Source: an uncultured bacterium
GTDB lineage: Bacteria > Desulfobacterota > BSN033 > UBA1163
Length of the DNA stretch: 64,000 nt
Reading direction: 5' to 3'
Assembly (NCBI GenBank): GCA_938002255.1
Contig: CALLAL010000016.1
Span: forward strand, 1-64,000
Below the pieces are notes generated by a model. The model was not told where the DNA came from, ran no database searches, and was given only the letters and a program-made list of their open reading frames with translations. The position numbers were made by a program, and so were the translations under genes. Positions within the stretch are counted from its first letter, which is position 1, and each line of letters begins with the position of its first letter. Below, one piece after another: positions 46,412 through 55,256 of the stretch.

Positions 46412-46460
46412 ACACCCTTTGGGTTTGGTAGGACACGCCTTACCCAAAGGGTGTTTTTTT
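46412..46460 (+). terminator. Strong terminator between bamA and dch
   Basis: The 13-bp stem at 46412-46424 (ACACCCTTTGGGT) pairs perfectly with 46442-46454, around a 17-nt loop, and the T-run extends to 46460. It stands inside a gene run that otherwise looks like one operon. Confidence 0.88.
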
Positions 46461-46490
46461 AAGGGCATTTATTTTAGGGAGGTGTCAGCC

Positions 46491-47258
46491 ATGACATTTA
46501 AGCACATCCAGACTGAAATGAAGGAAGGCGTTGCCTTTATCACATTGAATCGCCCCCCCCTCAATTGGCTTAATCTTGAAATGATGGAGGAGATCAACGC
46601 CTACTTTGAAAGTTTGAAAAAAGAGACCACCCTCAAACTCCTTGTCATCCAGGCTGCGGGAAAGGCATTTTCTGTGGGGGTAGAGGTCGCAGATCATTTA
46701 GGAGATTTGGGCCCTAAAATGATTGAAACCTTCCATAGGATGTTCAAACAGATGGATGAGCTGGGAGTTCCCTCCATTGCTGCAGTCCAGGGGGCGGCTC
46801 TGGGTGGGGGATGCGAACTTGCCATCTACTGTGATATGGTCATTGCCACTGAAAAGGCAAAGTTTGGACAGCCTGAGATTCAGGTAGGTGTTTTTCCTCC
46901 CATAGCCGCGTTGATCTTTCCGAGGATGATTGGACGTAAAAAGGCTATGGAATTGATCCTTGCCGGTGAAACGATTACCAGTCAGGAAGCTCTGTCCATT
47001 GGATTGATCAACAAGGTCGTTTCTGAAGCTTCGTTCCAGGAGGAGTTGAACGCTTTTTTGGGAAAATTTAAAAAGCTGAGCGGAGTGGTGCTTCGATTAA
47101 CCAAAAAGGCGACCCTTGCTGGTCTAAATGATGATATGCTTCAAGGTTTGAAAGCAATTGAGGAAGTTTACCTCGATCAACTCATGAAAACAGAAGATGC
47201 CACGGAAGGCCTCAAAGCCTTCCTCGAAAAAAGGACACCGGCTTGGAAAGATAGATAA
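46491..47258 (+). CDS. dch: Cyclohexa-1,5-diene-1-carbonyl-CoA hydratase
   Basis: A 255-residue crotonase-family enzyme of the usual Dch length. The oxyanion-hole motifs KAFSVGVEVADHL and QGAALGGGCELAIYCD and the GQPEIQVGVFPP stretch are present. It hydrates the dienoyl-CoA made by benzoyl-CoA reductase. The ATG at 46491 with AGGGAGG upstream is the right start; a longer in-frame start at 46419 lies inside the terminator. Geobacter equivalent: BamR. Confidence 0.93.
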   Translation: MTFKHIQTEMKEGVAFITLNRPPLNWLNLEMMEEINAYFESLKKETTLKLLVIQAAGKAFSVGVEVADHLGDLGPKMIETFHRMFKQMDELGVPSIAAVQGAALGGGCELAIYCDMVIATEKAKFGQPEIQVGVFPPIAALIFPRMIGRKKAMELILAGETITSQEALSIGLINKVVSEASFQEELNAFLGKFKKLSGVVLRLTKKATLAGLNDDMLQGLKAIEEVYLDQLMKTEDATEGLKAFLEKRTPAWKDR

Positions 47259-47284
47259 AGATAGATAATGATAAGATTAAGAAG

Positions 47285-48025
47285 ATGAGACTTAAAAACA
47301 AAAAAGCGATGGTCACAGGAGCAGGGCAGGGGATTGGGAAAGCGATTGCCTTAAAAATGGCTCAGGAAGGAGCTGATGTGGTCGTCGCCGAAAGGAATCG
47401 AGAGACCGGCATTCAGACCCAGAAGGAAATCGAAGCATTGGGAAGGAGAAGCCTCTCTTTTGCCGTGGATGTCGCAGACCGTCACCAGGTCGATCAGATG
47501 GTAGCGGAGGTCGTGGCTACCTTCGAGCAGATTGACATCTTGGTCAATAATGCCGGTTTCGATCGTCCGGGAAGCCTCTTAAAAACCAAAGAGGAAGATT
47601 GGAACGCAGTCTTCGGGGTTCACCTCACAGGGACGTTCAATTGTATCCAGGCAGTGGCCCCCTACATGATTGAAAAGCGATATGGCAAGATTATCAATCT
47701 CTCCTCGGTATGGGGGAAAAGAGGGGCGGTTTCAGAGATCAGTTACAGCACTGCCAAAGCCGGTATTCTTGGTTTAACCAAGAGTGTGGCGAGAGAATTG
47801 GGCAGGTATGAAATCAATGTGAATGTGGTTTTGCCCGGTTTTATTTTAACCCCCACCGTGTCTCAGATGGCAGAGAAGTATCAAAGGCTCATCATCGAAC
47901 AAACCCCTTTTAGAAGACCAGGTAAGCCAGAAGAAGTCGCCAATGTCGTTGCCTTCTTGGCCTCTGATGAGGCAAGCTTTATGACCGGTGCAGAGGTCGA
48001 AGTCACAGGCGGATGGAATATGTGA
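47285..48025 (+). CDS. Short-chain dehydrogenase/reductase, second copy
   Basis: A 246-residue SDR with the cofactor motif TGAGQGIGKAI, NNAG, catalytic YSTAKAG and a PGFILTPT segment. It lies 26 bp after dch. It differs from the SDR at 43196 throughout, so the two are ancient paralogues, perhaps acting on different hydroxyacyl-CoA compounds. The ribosome site is weak (AAGAAG). Confidence 0.9.
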   Translation: MRLKNKKAMVTGAGQGIGKAIALKMAQEGADVVVAERNRETGIQTQKEIEALGRRSLSFAVDVADRHQVDQMVAEVVATFEQIDILVNNAGFDRPGSLLKTKEEDWNAVFGVHLTGTFNCIQAVAPYMIEKRYGKIINLSSVWGKRGAVSEISYSTAKAGILGLTKSVARELGRYEINVNVVLPGFILTPTVSQMAEKYQRLIIEQTPFRRPGKPEEVANVVAFLASDEASFMTGAEVEVTGGWNM

Positions 48026-48094
48026 GACAATCCCAGGGTATCTTAATCCGCTGGTCACCTTGAAACTCTCCCCCTGATGTGACATCTTATCATT

Positions 48095-49444
48095 GTGATC
48101 CTGATGACCCACCATTCTGGCGAATCCCATGGAATTCTTGGAGCTCAATTGGCTGCAAGCTTTTTCCAAAAAAGACTTTCGCTCCCTTCCAAGGTAATTG
48201 GCGTTGAAAGAAATTTTTCTAAAGAAAAGCTCCTTCAATACTTAAAAGACTATTACCAGGGCAAAGAAAGCATCATTGCCTTTTCGCACCTCTGTGGAAG
48301 GCGAGATTTGATCGAATTGATGAAGGAGTTAAAAGGAAAAGGGTTTATAACGCTTCTGGGAGGGCCGCAGGCTAAACAGGATTACGAAGGAGAGCCAGAA
48401 ACTGATCTTTATCCACATCGGTTCAAAGGATTGAAATCGATCCTCGACATCACCTATCAAGGTCCTGTGGATGGGTTTTGCACGGAAGATTTTCTAAAGA
48501 GAGGGGTTCTTATCGAACATCCATGGACTCAGGATTTATTTGTCGAAGTCGATTGGTCAAATCTATACACCTTTTCTGATTGTCTCAAAAAAACAGAGGT
48601 TCGTATCGGCCAGGTCCTGCAGGCCATAGGATGTCCATATAGCGGTACACAACAGACGGTCAGCCTTCCCCCACCGGTGAGTCTTCCGAAGAGAGAAATC
48701 GGGGAAGTCGAGGTCAGGAGTGATGGGTGCATCTTCTGCGATGTTTCCAGAGATAAAGGATTCCAAGGGGTGTTAAAGCCACATGAGGTTATTCGGCAGA
48801 TCGAGCGATTACCAGAGTTCGAGGGGAGTAAAATCCCCTTTGAACTGATTGATGAGTATCCTCTTCGTTCTCTTGGGAACGTGTTAGATGAGGTGGCCCA
48901 TTGCCACATCAAACTCTCTCAAATCAACCTGGTCTGCCGGGTGGATGATATTAATCGCCATAGCGCTGTTCTCCAGGAAATCCTTTTTAGAGCAAAAGAG
49001 CAGGGGATCAAGATCATGTTTGCCTCTATCGGCTTTGAATCGTTTTCAGACCGGCTATTACAATATTTTTGCAAAGGCATTACCCTAAGCGATAGTGTTC
49101 AGTGCGTGGAAACCCTCCGTCGTCTTAAAAATCGATTCGGAAACCATCTTCTTTACCGGAGGGATGAAGGAGCCCATCATGGATTTATTCGGCCCACGCC
49201 CTGGGATGATGGGGAAACGATGCGGGAGATGGACAAACATATCTTTCTCTATCGGCTTTTCGAAGATATTCTTCCAAACCACAGTACCCCTCTCATCATC
49301 CATCATGCTTCTTTTCTCGGAGATTGGATTCGGGAGATCGAATCAAAGACCAACATTACCTTTGGACGGGAGGGAACTTGGATCGAATGGTGGAATCCGT
49401 CTTCCGATGGATCAACCTCTCCCCGAGTTGAAAGTTCACAATAG
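48095..49444 (+). CDS. Radical-SAM/B12-like protein lacking the usual cluster motif
   Basis: I do not recognise a named family. The 449-residue protein resembles a cobalamin-binding/radical SAM methyltransferase-type layout. An N-terminal Rossmann-like half has HSGESHG, SIIAFSHLCGRRDL and LLGGPQA. A middle part has GCPYSGTQQ then SDGCIFCDVSRDKGF, where a radical SAM CxxxCxxC would be expected; only CxxC is present. The C-terminal half has barrel-like strands (INLVCRVDDIN, IMFASIGFESFSDRLLQYF). It starts with GTG at 48095. It stands 70 bp after the SDR and its stop codon overlaps an operator. Function is unknown. Confidence 0.6.
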   Translation: MILMTHHSGESHGILGAQLAASFFQKRLSLPSKVIGVERNFSKEKLLQYLKDYYQGKESIIAFSHLCGRRDLIELMKELKGKGFITLLGGPQAKQDYEGEPETDLYPHRFKGLKSILDITYQGPVDGFCTEDFLKRGVLIEHPWTQDLFVEVDWSNLYTFSDCLKKTEVRIGQVLQAIGCPYSGTQQTVSLPPPVSLPKREIGEVEVRSDGCIFCDVSRDKGFQGVLKPHEVIRQIERLPEFEGSKIPFELIDEYPLRSLGNVLDEVAHCHIKLSQINLVCRVDDINRHSAVLQEILFRAKEQGIKIMFASIGFESFSDRLLQYFCKGITLSDSVQCVETLRRLKNRFGNHLLYRRDEGAHHGFIRPTPWDDGETMREMDKHIFLYRLFEDILPNHSTPLIIHHASFLGDWIREIESKTNITFGREGTWIEWWNPSSDGSTSPRVESSQ

Positions 49445-49450
49445 TGAACT
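49433..49450 (+). promoter_or_regulatory. Palindromic operator 1, likely IclR site
   Basis: AGTTCACAATAGTGAACT is a perfect 7-bp arm palindrome with a 4-bp centre. It overlaps the stop codon of the upstream gene and lies 28 bp before the -35 box of the AOR promoter. It is the exact reverse complement of operator 2 at 49543. Confidence 0.75.
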
Positions 49451-49478
49451 CCTTTGGGGTTGCGTTAAAAAATAATGC

Positions 49479-49507
49479 TTGACAAAAAATTAGTATTAGT
49501 TTAATAA
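49479..49507 (+). promoter_or_regulatory. Promoter of the zinc-ribbon/AOR/ferredoxin operon
   Basis: TTGACA at 49479-49484 and TAATAA at 49502-49507 with a 17-bp spacer. The promoter lies between two copies of the same palindrome. The next gene starts at 49633 after a leader of about 120 nt. Confidence 0.75.
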
Positions 49508-49542
49508 TCAATTAAAGTTCTGTTTTGAAAAGGGGATGAGTC

Positions 49543-49560
49543 AGTTCACTATTGTGAACT
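49543..49560 (+). promoter_or_regulatory. Palindromic operator 2, likely IclR site
   Basis: AGTTCACTATTGTGAACT, a perfect palindrome with arms identical to operator 1, lies about 30 bp downstream of the predicted transcription start. Two sites flanking one promoter suggest repression by DNA looping or a block to elongation. Confidence 0.75.
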
Positions 49561-49632
49561 CCCATCCATGGCAGGACTAAACAGATCTGCCTTTTGACCT
49601 ATTAGCATTTATAATCAGGAAAGGGGGTTCTT

Positions 49633-49899
49633 ATGGGAATTGAAAATGAAGGACTTTCAACTGCTGAGAGCTTGCGTAAAACGCGAACCTACGGACAGGT
49701 AAGATGCCACAACCCGAGTTGTATGGGAAGGCTTCAACCCGAACGCGGAGCCAAACAGGTAAAATGTCCTGTCTGTGGGTGTGAGTTCCGCGTGGCTTGG
49801 GTCAAGGAAGGGTTCCCCCGGATCAGGGGGCCCGTATGGGACGTAAACAAACGGATTGCAGAAGAGGCATTCGAACGAAAAATGAAGGAGGAAAAATAA
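49633..49899 (+). CDS. Small zinc-ribbon protein (88 aa) before the AOR
   Basis: A short protein with a zinc ribbon, CHNPSC and CPVC at about residues 26-50, flanked by basic stretches and a C-terminal charged helix. It has an AAAGGGGG ribosome site and ends 1 bp before the AOR gene, so it is coupled to it. I do not recognise a named family. It could help assemble or regulate the AOR complex, or bind nucleic acid. Confidence 0.75.
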   Translation: MGIENEGLSTAESLRKTRTYGQVRCHNPSCMGRLQPERGAKQVKCPVCGCEFRVAWVKEGFPRIRGPVWDVNKRIAEEAFERKMKEEK

Positions 49900-49900
49900 G

Positions 49901-51841
49901 ATGGCTTTAGATCGAAAAATCGCCTATATCGATCTCTCCACCGGCAAGATAGAGATCAAACCGATTCCAATCGACATACGAAGAAAATTCCTTGGAGGTC
50001 GGGGATTGGATGCTTACCTGCTTTACAACCACACGGAGAAAGGCATTGATCCTTTAGGACCCAAAAACACCATCATGGTCAGTGGAGGACTTTTGACTGC
50101 TACTCTGGCTTCTGCGACTGCCAGAACCCATGTGATGGCGAAATCTCCTCTGGGAGGCATGGTTGGAAGCTGTAACATGGGAGGGTTCTTTGCACCTGAA
50201 CTGGCCTGGGCAGGTTTTCATCATCTCGTCATCAAAGGAAAAGCGGATAAGCCGGTTTATCTCTGGATTCATAATGGAAAGATTGAGATCCGAGATGCCA
50301 AAAATCTCTGGGGCAAGACCGTGACCGACACCCAGTGGGCTATTCGAGAAGAATTAGGGGATGATGATATCAAGAGTCTGGTCATTGGCCCGGCCGGAGA
50401 GAATCTGGTCCGATTTGCAAACGTGATGACCGGCATCAAGAATTCAGGAGGGAGAACGGGGATGGGCGCGGTGATGGGCTCAAAGAATCTGAAGGCCATT
50501 GCCGCTCGAGGAACGATGGACATTAAGATCGCTTATCCAAGAGAAGCCCTTGAATATAACAAACGTTTTATCGATCAGATCACAAGCGCTAAAGTGAATC
50601 AGACTCAGGGAACCCTCGGTACGCCTTTTATTTGGGGAGCCACCAACTCCTGGGGGGGGATTCGATGCAGAAATTTTCAATACAACCAGCAACTCTATTG
50701 TGATGATATTGAACCCGAAGCCATTGATGAAGCCTGTACGGAGACAATAGGTCCTTATCACATGACAGGATGCTTCGGTTGCCAGGTTCATTGCCGAGCT
50801 AAATATAAGATCCCAACCGGTCCTTACGCTGGGGTTTATGATGAAGGTCCGGAATATACCTCGCAAGGAGCCTTCTGCGGGGAACCGGATTGCCGAAGCC
50901 TTGAGACCCTTTTGGTGGGAAACCACCTGGTCAATCAATTTGGGATGGACAATCTCGAGACCGGAAGTCTGATCGCCTGGGCTATGGAGCTTTACGAACT
51001 GGGAATTCTCACCGACAAGGAGACCGACGGGTTGGATTTACGGTTTGGCAATGATGAAGCCCTCTTGGAGATGGTGAAGAGGATTTGTTTCAGGAAAGGG
51101 TGGTTGGGTGATACCTTAGCAGAAGGAGGTCTCATTGCTTCAGAAAGGATTGGAAAGAACTCCTTTGACTATCTGATCCAGGTGAAAGGGGTGAGTAACC
51201 TCCATTCAGACGAAAGAGCTACGCCTGCCCTTGCTCTGAATATCGCTACCGCATCCCGTGGTTCTGACCACCTGAGAAGCCGACCCGCGATTGATCTTTA
51301 TCATTTGCCCGTGGAGGTAATGAGAAAAATCTATAGCAGTCCGGTTCCTTATGACGGACCCTTAAGCTCCGAACATACCGAATATATTGGAAAGCCGTGG
51401 CAGGTGTTCTGGCATGAGAACTGTTATATGGCGGTGGACTGCTTGGGCATCTGTAAGTATCACACGACCTTCTTGGGAGCGACCCTTCCCAATTTTGAAG
51501 ATTGGTCAAAGGTAATTTACCTCAATACGGGGTTGGAGTTTACCCCGAGAGAGATCTGGGACATAGCCGAGCGGTGTAATATGATTGAGAGGCTCTTTAA
51601 CCTGCGTGAAGGGTTGAAGAGAGAGGATCCTTATCGAGGGGATCTCCTCAATCACCGTTATTTTGATGAACCGACCCGAAGAGGGGCACCCGATGTGGTC
51701 GGTCGGGTCATCGATCGGGAAAAGTTCAGAAAGATGGTGGATGAATTTTATGAATACAAAGGACTTGACAAAGAAGGAATCCCAAAGCCTGAAACGCTCA
51801 AGAGACTCGGTTTAGACAAAGAACCTTCACACTTACTTTAA
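49901..51841 (+). CDS. Tungsten aldehyde:ferredoxin-oxidoreductase-family enzyme (third AOR)
   Basis: A 646-residue AOR-family enzyme. GGRGLDAYLLYNH starts the pterin domain, GGRTGMGAVMGSKNLKA is the pterin-binding motif, and [4Fe-4S] ligands are CFGCQVHC at about 291-298 with another Cys in LGICKYH. It lacks BamB signatures, so it is not a second benzoyl-CoA reductase, and is probably an aldehyde or related oxidoreductase. It sits between a zinc-ribbon gene and a polyferredoxin gene, in an operon with likely IclR sites, and faces an operon with an NrfD anchor, a ferredoxin and sulfur-carrier genes. Confidence 0.93.
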   Translation: MALDRKIAYIDLSTGKIEIKPIPIDIRRKFLGGRGLDAYLLYNHTEKGIDPLGPKNTIMVSGGLLTATLASATARTHVMAKSPLGGMVGSCNMGGFFAPELAWAGFHHLVIKGKADKPVYLWIHNGKIEIRDAKNLWGKTVTDTQWAIREELGDDDIKSLVIGPAGENLVRFANVMTGIKNSGGRTGMGAVMGSKNLKAIAARGTMDIKIAYPREALEYNKRFIDQITSAKVNQTQGTLGTPFIWGATNSWGGIRCRNFQYNQQLYCDDIEPEAIDEACTETIGPYHMTGCFGCQVHCRAKYKIPTGPYAGVYDEGPEYTSQGAFCGEPDCRSLETLLVGNHLVNQFGMDNLETGSLIAWAMELYELGILTDKETDGLDLRFGNDEALLEMVKRICFRKGWLGDTLAEGGLIASERIGKNSFDYLIQVKGVSNLHSDERATPALALNIATASRGSDHLRSRPAIDLYHLPVEVMRKIYSSPVPYDGPLSSEHTEYIGKPWQVFWHENCYMAVDCLGICKYHTTFLGATLPNFEDWSKVIYLNTGLEFTPREIWDIAERCNMIERLFNLREGLKREDPYRGDLLNHRYFDEPTRRGAPDVVGRVIDREKFRKMVDEFYEYKGLDKEGIPKPETLKRLGLDKEPSHLL

Positions 51842-51909
51842 ATCATAATCTCTCCCTCCCCCCTTGAGGGGAAGGGTGAGGGAGGGGGTAACGAAAGGAG
51901 AAATTTCTG

Positions 51910-52419
51910 ATGGAACCCATGGGTAAAGTGCTTGCAATCACTCCAGAAAAATGTACCGGCTGCAGGCTTTGTGAGTTGGTCTGCTCGGTCTTTCATGACG
52001 GGGTTTCCAATGCTGCCCGCAGTCGCATTAAAGTCGTAAAATGGGAATCGGAAGGGATCTATGTCCCGATGTCCTGTCAGCAATGCCAGGATGCTCCGTG
52101 TATGATCGTTTGTCCTGTGAAAGCGATTTCTCGGGATGAGGCCCTGAATCGGGTGATGGTGAATCATGATATCTGTATTGGCTGCCGCTCCTGCGTGGCG
52201 GTCTGTCCTTTTGGTGCCATGGGGTTTAATGTCATCGATCGGAAAAATTTTAAGTGCGACCTCTGTGATGGAGATCCACAGTGTGTTCGTTTCTGCGAAG
52301 TGAAGGCAGTGGATTATGTGGATGCAAATCAGGTGAGCCTCGCCAAAAAGAAGGCGGCTGCCGAAAAAATTACTGCCGCTCAGAGACAGGCTGTTGCCTT
52401 AGCCAGCGAATCCCACTAA
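51910..52419 (+). CDS. Polyferredoxin partner of the third AOR
   Basis: A 169-residue protein with four Cys clusters: CTGCRLCELVC, CQQCQDAPCMIVC, CIGCRSCVAVC and CDLCDGDPQCVRFC, followed by a charged Ala/Lys-rich helix. It is similar to the ferredoxin at 53587 on the other strand, sharing RSRIKVVKWES and the YVDANQ...AKKK tail. It probably accepts electrons from the AOR. AAAGGAGA ribosome site; a strong terminator follows. Confidence 0.9.
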   Translation: MEPMGKVLAITPEKCTGCRLCELVCSVFHDGVSNAARSRIKVVKWESEGIYVPMSCQQCQDAPCMIVCPVKAISRDEALNRVMVNHDICIGCRSCVAVCPFGAMGFNVIDRKNFKCDLCDGDPQCVRFCEVKAVDYVDANQVSLAKKKAAAEKITAAQRQAVALASESH

Positions 52420-52456
52420 ACTAAAAGGATTGACAAACCTTCAAGATATGCATTTT

Positions 52457-52494
52457 AAAAGGGCTAACTCCCGGGAGGGGGTTAGCCCTTTTTT
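52457..52494. terminator. Bidirectional terminator between converging operons
   Basis: GGGCTAAC at 52461-52468 pairs with GTTAGCCC at 52481-52488, with a C/G-rich loop that can extend the stem. There are A's on the left and T's on the right, so it can stop transcripts from both directions. Confidence 0.9.
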
Positions 52495-52766
52495 CATCCG
52501 CCAGCGAGCATGAGGATCAGGTGAATTTCATCGCCGTCCTTAACAGGTTTCACCAGTTCGTTGGGATGGGCACTGGCGTGGTTAAGGTAAACCTCAACCA
52601 CGTTATGGAGTTTATCTTTTTTCGCAAAAAGGGCCTTTTCCATCCCTGGAAATTGTTGAACAAGATGATTTAAGCATTCTCCAACCGTATTTCCTTCCAC
52701 AAGAACGATCTCCTGGCCGTCCGTAAAGCGACGATGGGTCGCATGGATATGCACTTTCACCGGCAT
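52494..52766 (-). CDS. MoaD/ThiS-type ubiquitin-like sulfur carrier
   Basis: A 90-residue beta-grasp protein ending in the LMLAGG tail, whose C-terminal Gly-Gly would be adenylated and thiocarboxylated by the E1-like enzyme encoded next. It is either MoaD for tungsto/molybdopterin synthesis or a dedicated sulfur carrier. Ribosome site AAAGGA. It sits 21 bp after the E1-like gene. Confidence 0.9.
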   Translation of the reverse strand: MPVKVHIHATHRRFTDGQEIVLVEGNTVGECLNHLVQQFPGMEKALFAKKDKLHNVVEVYLNHASAHPNELVKPVKDGDEIHLILMLAGG

Positions 52767-52787
52767 TGTTCGATCCTTTCTATTCTA

Positions 52788-53549
52788 TCACTCAAGAGAT
52801 TCACATGCGGTTGAAGCAACAGGTATTCCGCAGTGATCACACTCTGGATTACGATAAACTGTAAATTCAGTGAAAAGAGCATCTCGTCCATCATAGAGGA
52901 GTAACCGATTGGTAAGCAGTCTTCCGATTCCCAAAAAATACTTAATGACCTCCGTGGCCTGAACACAACCGATGATAGCGGGGGTCACTCCAAGGACAGG
53001 AATTTTCTCCTCTGGGATTGACCCTCGATAGATACATCTCAGACAAGCTGTCTTTCCTGGCAGGATGGTCATCACCCGACCTTCAAACCCCTGCACTGCT
53101 CCATGGAAAAAGGGGATGTTTTTTTGGATGGCACAACGATTGAGAAGATAGCGGGTGGGCAAATTGTCCATGGCATCCACGATCGCATGGCATCCTTCTA
53201 CCAGAAGGGAGACATTGGATTCGGATAGGGTTTGATCAATCGTTTCGATCTCGATACTCTGATTCAATTTTTTTAATTTCTCCCGGGCGGAATCAACCTT
53301 TTTCCTTCCGATATCTTCTTCCCAATGGAGGACCTGGCGGTTCAGGTTGCTGAGAGAAACCGAATCATGGTCCACTAATCGAATTCGTCCGATTCCTGCT
53401 GCTGTAAGGTAGAGAGCTATTGAAGAGCCAAGCCCACCGACCCCTGCGATCAATACTCGAGAACGTTTAAGCTTTTCCTGGCCCTCAAGCCCGATCTCCG
53501 GGATCATGATCTGACGGTCGTATCTTTCCTTTTCCTTAGACGTCAGCAC
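52788..53549 (-). CDS. E1-like adenylyltransferase (MoeB/ThiF family)
   Basis: A 253-residue ThiF/MoeB/HesA protein. The nucleotide motif is GVGGLGSSIALYL near 36-48, followed by LVDHDSVSLSNLNRQVLH, DAMDNLPTRYLLN and two zinc CxxC pairs (CLRC and CDHC). It activates the C-terminal Gly of the MoaD-like protein next to it. AOR enzymes need tungstopterin, so these two genes may supply cofactor for the locus. GTG start; weak ribosome site. Confidence 0.92.
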   Translation of the reverse strand: MLTSKEKERYDRQIMIPEIGLEGQEKLKRSRVLIAGVGGLGSSIALYLTAAGIGRIRLVDHDSVSLSNLNRQVLHWEEDIGRKKVDSAREKLKKLNQSIEIETIDQTLSESNVSLLVEGCHAIVDAMDNLPTRYLLNRCAIQKNIPFFHGAVQGFEGRVMTILPGKTACLRCIYRGSIPEEKIPVLGVTPAIIGCVQATEVIKYFLGIGRLLTNRLLLYDGRDALFTEFTVYRNPECDHCGIPVASTACESLE

Positions 53550-53586
53550 GTCTTGTGTTATCTCCCTCTCCCTTTTAAAATTCCGG

Positions 53587-54075
53587 TTATCCTCTTGCCT
53601 GTTTTAAAAGGTCTGCTAATTTATGAGCCGCTTCTTTCTTTTTAGCCATGTTGGCCTGGTCTGCATCCACGTAGGAAATGGCTTTGACATGGCAGAAGGT
53701 GGCGCACTGCGGGTCACCGTCGCAATAGTCACATTTTACGGTCACCCGTTCTTGGTGATCAAAGAAGGGTTGTCCGAACGGACAGGCCACAATACAGGTT
53801 CGGCAACCGATGCAGAGATTTTTATTAATGACTACCCGATTGTCTTTTTCAGGTTCCCTGTGGCAAGCTTTGGTGGGGCAGACCTCCACACAGTAAGCCA
53901 CCTCGCAGTGGTTACAGGTCATGGGAAGGTAAATTCCTACAGATTCCCATTTTACCACTTTGACCCTGGAACGGCTCGGGTTGCTTGCTCCCGTATGATA
54001 GACCGAGCAAACCAATTCACATTGACGGCATCCTGTACATTTTCGTTGATCCACGACCAGGACTTTATGACCCAT
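53587..54075 (-). CDS. Polyferredoxin next to NrfD
   Basis: A 162-residue ferredoxin with four Cys groups (CTGCRQCELVC, CNHCEVAYCVEVC, CIGCRTCIVAC, CDYCDGDPQCATFC). It is a close relative of the plus-strand ferredoxin at 51910. It starts 17 bp after the NrfD gene (ATG with CGGAGG) and would bridge soluble electron carriers and the membrane anchor. Confidence 0.92.
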   Translation of the reverse strand: MGHKVLVVDQRKCTGCRQCELVCSVYHTGASNPSRSRVKVVKWESVGIYLPMTCNHCEVAYCVEVCPTKACHREPEKDNRVVINKNLCIGCRTCIVACPFGQPFFDHQERVTVKCDYCDGDPQCATFCHVKAISYVDADQANMAKKKEAAHKLADLLKQARG

Positions 54076-54092
54076 GTCGACCTCCGTCCATT

Positions 54093-55103
54093 TTAGAAAC
54101 TCTTAGGGGCCGTTTTCAAGCCATATTGAAATTCAACTAAACGCTGCATCGGAATTTGATCTTTAATACCGGCCTGAAGCAGACCCAGCCTGAGAAAAAA
54201 TCCACCTGTCAAGAGGGAAAGTCCAGCCACCCCTAATAGAAGAGGACTCTGATAATATTTTGAGATCCACTCAAGAACAAGTGGAAAGAGGAAGCCGAGA
54301 ACGATAATGCCTTGCCAAAAGATGTATCGTAATTTTCCTGAAATCAGAAGTCGCACCGATTCTTTTCCCTGTTCTGAGGATCGATATCTCCCCCATAGAA
54401 AGATATACAGAATCACTCCTTCGATAATGATCAAAACCTGTTCCATGACCAATAATCCCTGAATCGCTGGGCTGTCATAAGAGAGGAGGCCTGTTCCAAG
54501 GGTCGATAAAAGGATGGACATAGAACCGGTTGAAAGCGCTGAAGCCAGAAAAAGGATTGGGAGGAAAGGGGTATTCCATAAGGGAACAGATTTCGTCGCT
54601 TTTAAGAGAATACCGGTATAAAGGGCCGTTGCAAAAGCAAACACGAAGGCGATAAACTCTACGAAGAACCATACAGAGGATTCAGGCCGAAGCCATTGGA
54701 AGGGAAAAATTGACTTGGCAAACACCAAAAGTCCCAAGACGATAAAGACCGAAAGGATGATAAAGCCCCGAGCCACCCAAGATGTCCGTGGGTTGAGACA
54801 AGCGTACATGAACCGCCACTTGATTCCCAGGTCCAGGATCAGAAAAGGTGCGCCGATGGAAACCATGATGGGGCCCCAAAGAAGTGGGGCTTTGGAGAGA
54901 TAAAAATGGATTCCGAAAAGATCAAAACCAAACGTGGGCAATAGATTGAAAGGGACTCCTATCCAGAGAAGGAGAATCCCGATAACGTAAGAGCCTGCGC
55001 CCATCCCCGCTAAGTAGAGATAGATAGCAATGATTTCCCCCCATTCCTTTTGAGGAGAGCACACCTTTCTTGGGAAGATCGACGGGGCTGTGGGGGTGTT
55101 CAT
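54093..55103 (-). CDS. NrfD-type membrane anchor of the AOR locus
   Basis: A 336-residue polytopic membrane protein with about nine or ten hydrophobic segments. The start WGEIIAIYLYLAGMGAGSYVIGILLLW is the NrfD-family pattern. It should exchange electrons with menaquinone. It is the first gene of the minus operon, preceded by a degenerate palindrome. ATG with AGGAGAAAG ribosome site. Confidence 0.87.
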   Translation of the reverse strand: MNTPTAPSIFPRKVCSPQKEWGEIIAIYLYLAGMGAGSYVIGILLLWIGVPFNLLPTFGFDLFGIHFYLSKAPLLWGPIMVSIGAPFLILDLGIKWRFMYACLNPRTSWVARGFIILSVFIVLGLLVFAKSIFPFQWLRPESSVWFFVEFIAFVFAFATALYTGILLKATKSVPLWNTPFLPILFLASALSTGSMSILLSTLGTGLLSYDSPAIQGLLVMEQVLIIIEGVILYIFLWGRYRSSEQGKESVRLLISGKLRYIFWQGIIVLGFLFPLVLEWISKYYQSPLLLGVAGLSLLTGGFFLRLGLLQAGIKDQIPMQRLVEFQYGLKTAPKSF

Positions 55104-55126
55104 AATTCTTTCTCCTGATCCGAAGT

Positions 55127-55144
55127 AGTTCTTTCTGATGAACA
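55127..55144 (-). promoter_or_regulatory. Degenerate palindrome before the NrfD operon, possible IclR site
   Basis: AGTTCTTTCTGATGAACA keeps the spacing of the operators at 49433 and 49543 but loses two bases from one arm and changes three in all. It is placed 23 bp before the NrfD start codon. This is a weaker claim than the other sites. Confidence 0.4.
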
Positions 55145-55217
55145 GTCAAAACTAAATTTATCATAGCATATTCCGATACCTTGTCAAGATTTATTTGAGA
55201 AAATAATAAAATCCCTG

Positions 55218-55247
55218 TTGACAAAGGAAATGAAAATCTGATATCTA
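55218..55247 (+). promoter_or_regulatory. Candidate iclR promoter
   Basis: TTGACA at 55218-55223 is a perfect -35. A weak -10 such as TATCTA lies 18 bp further, just before the operator at 55257. Confidence 0.5.
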
Positions 55248-55256
55248 TAGTTGGTT

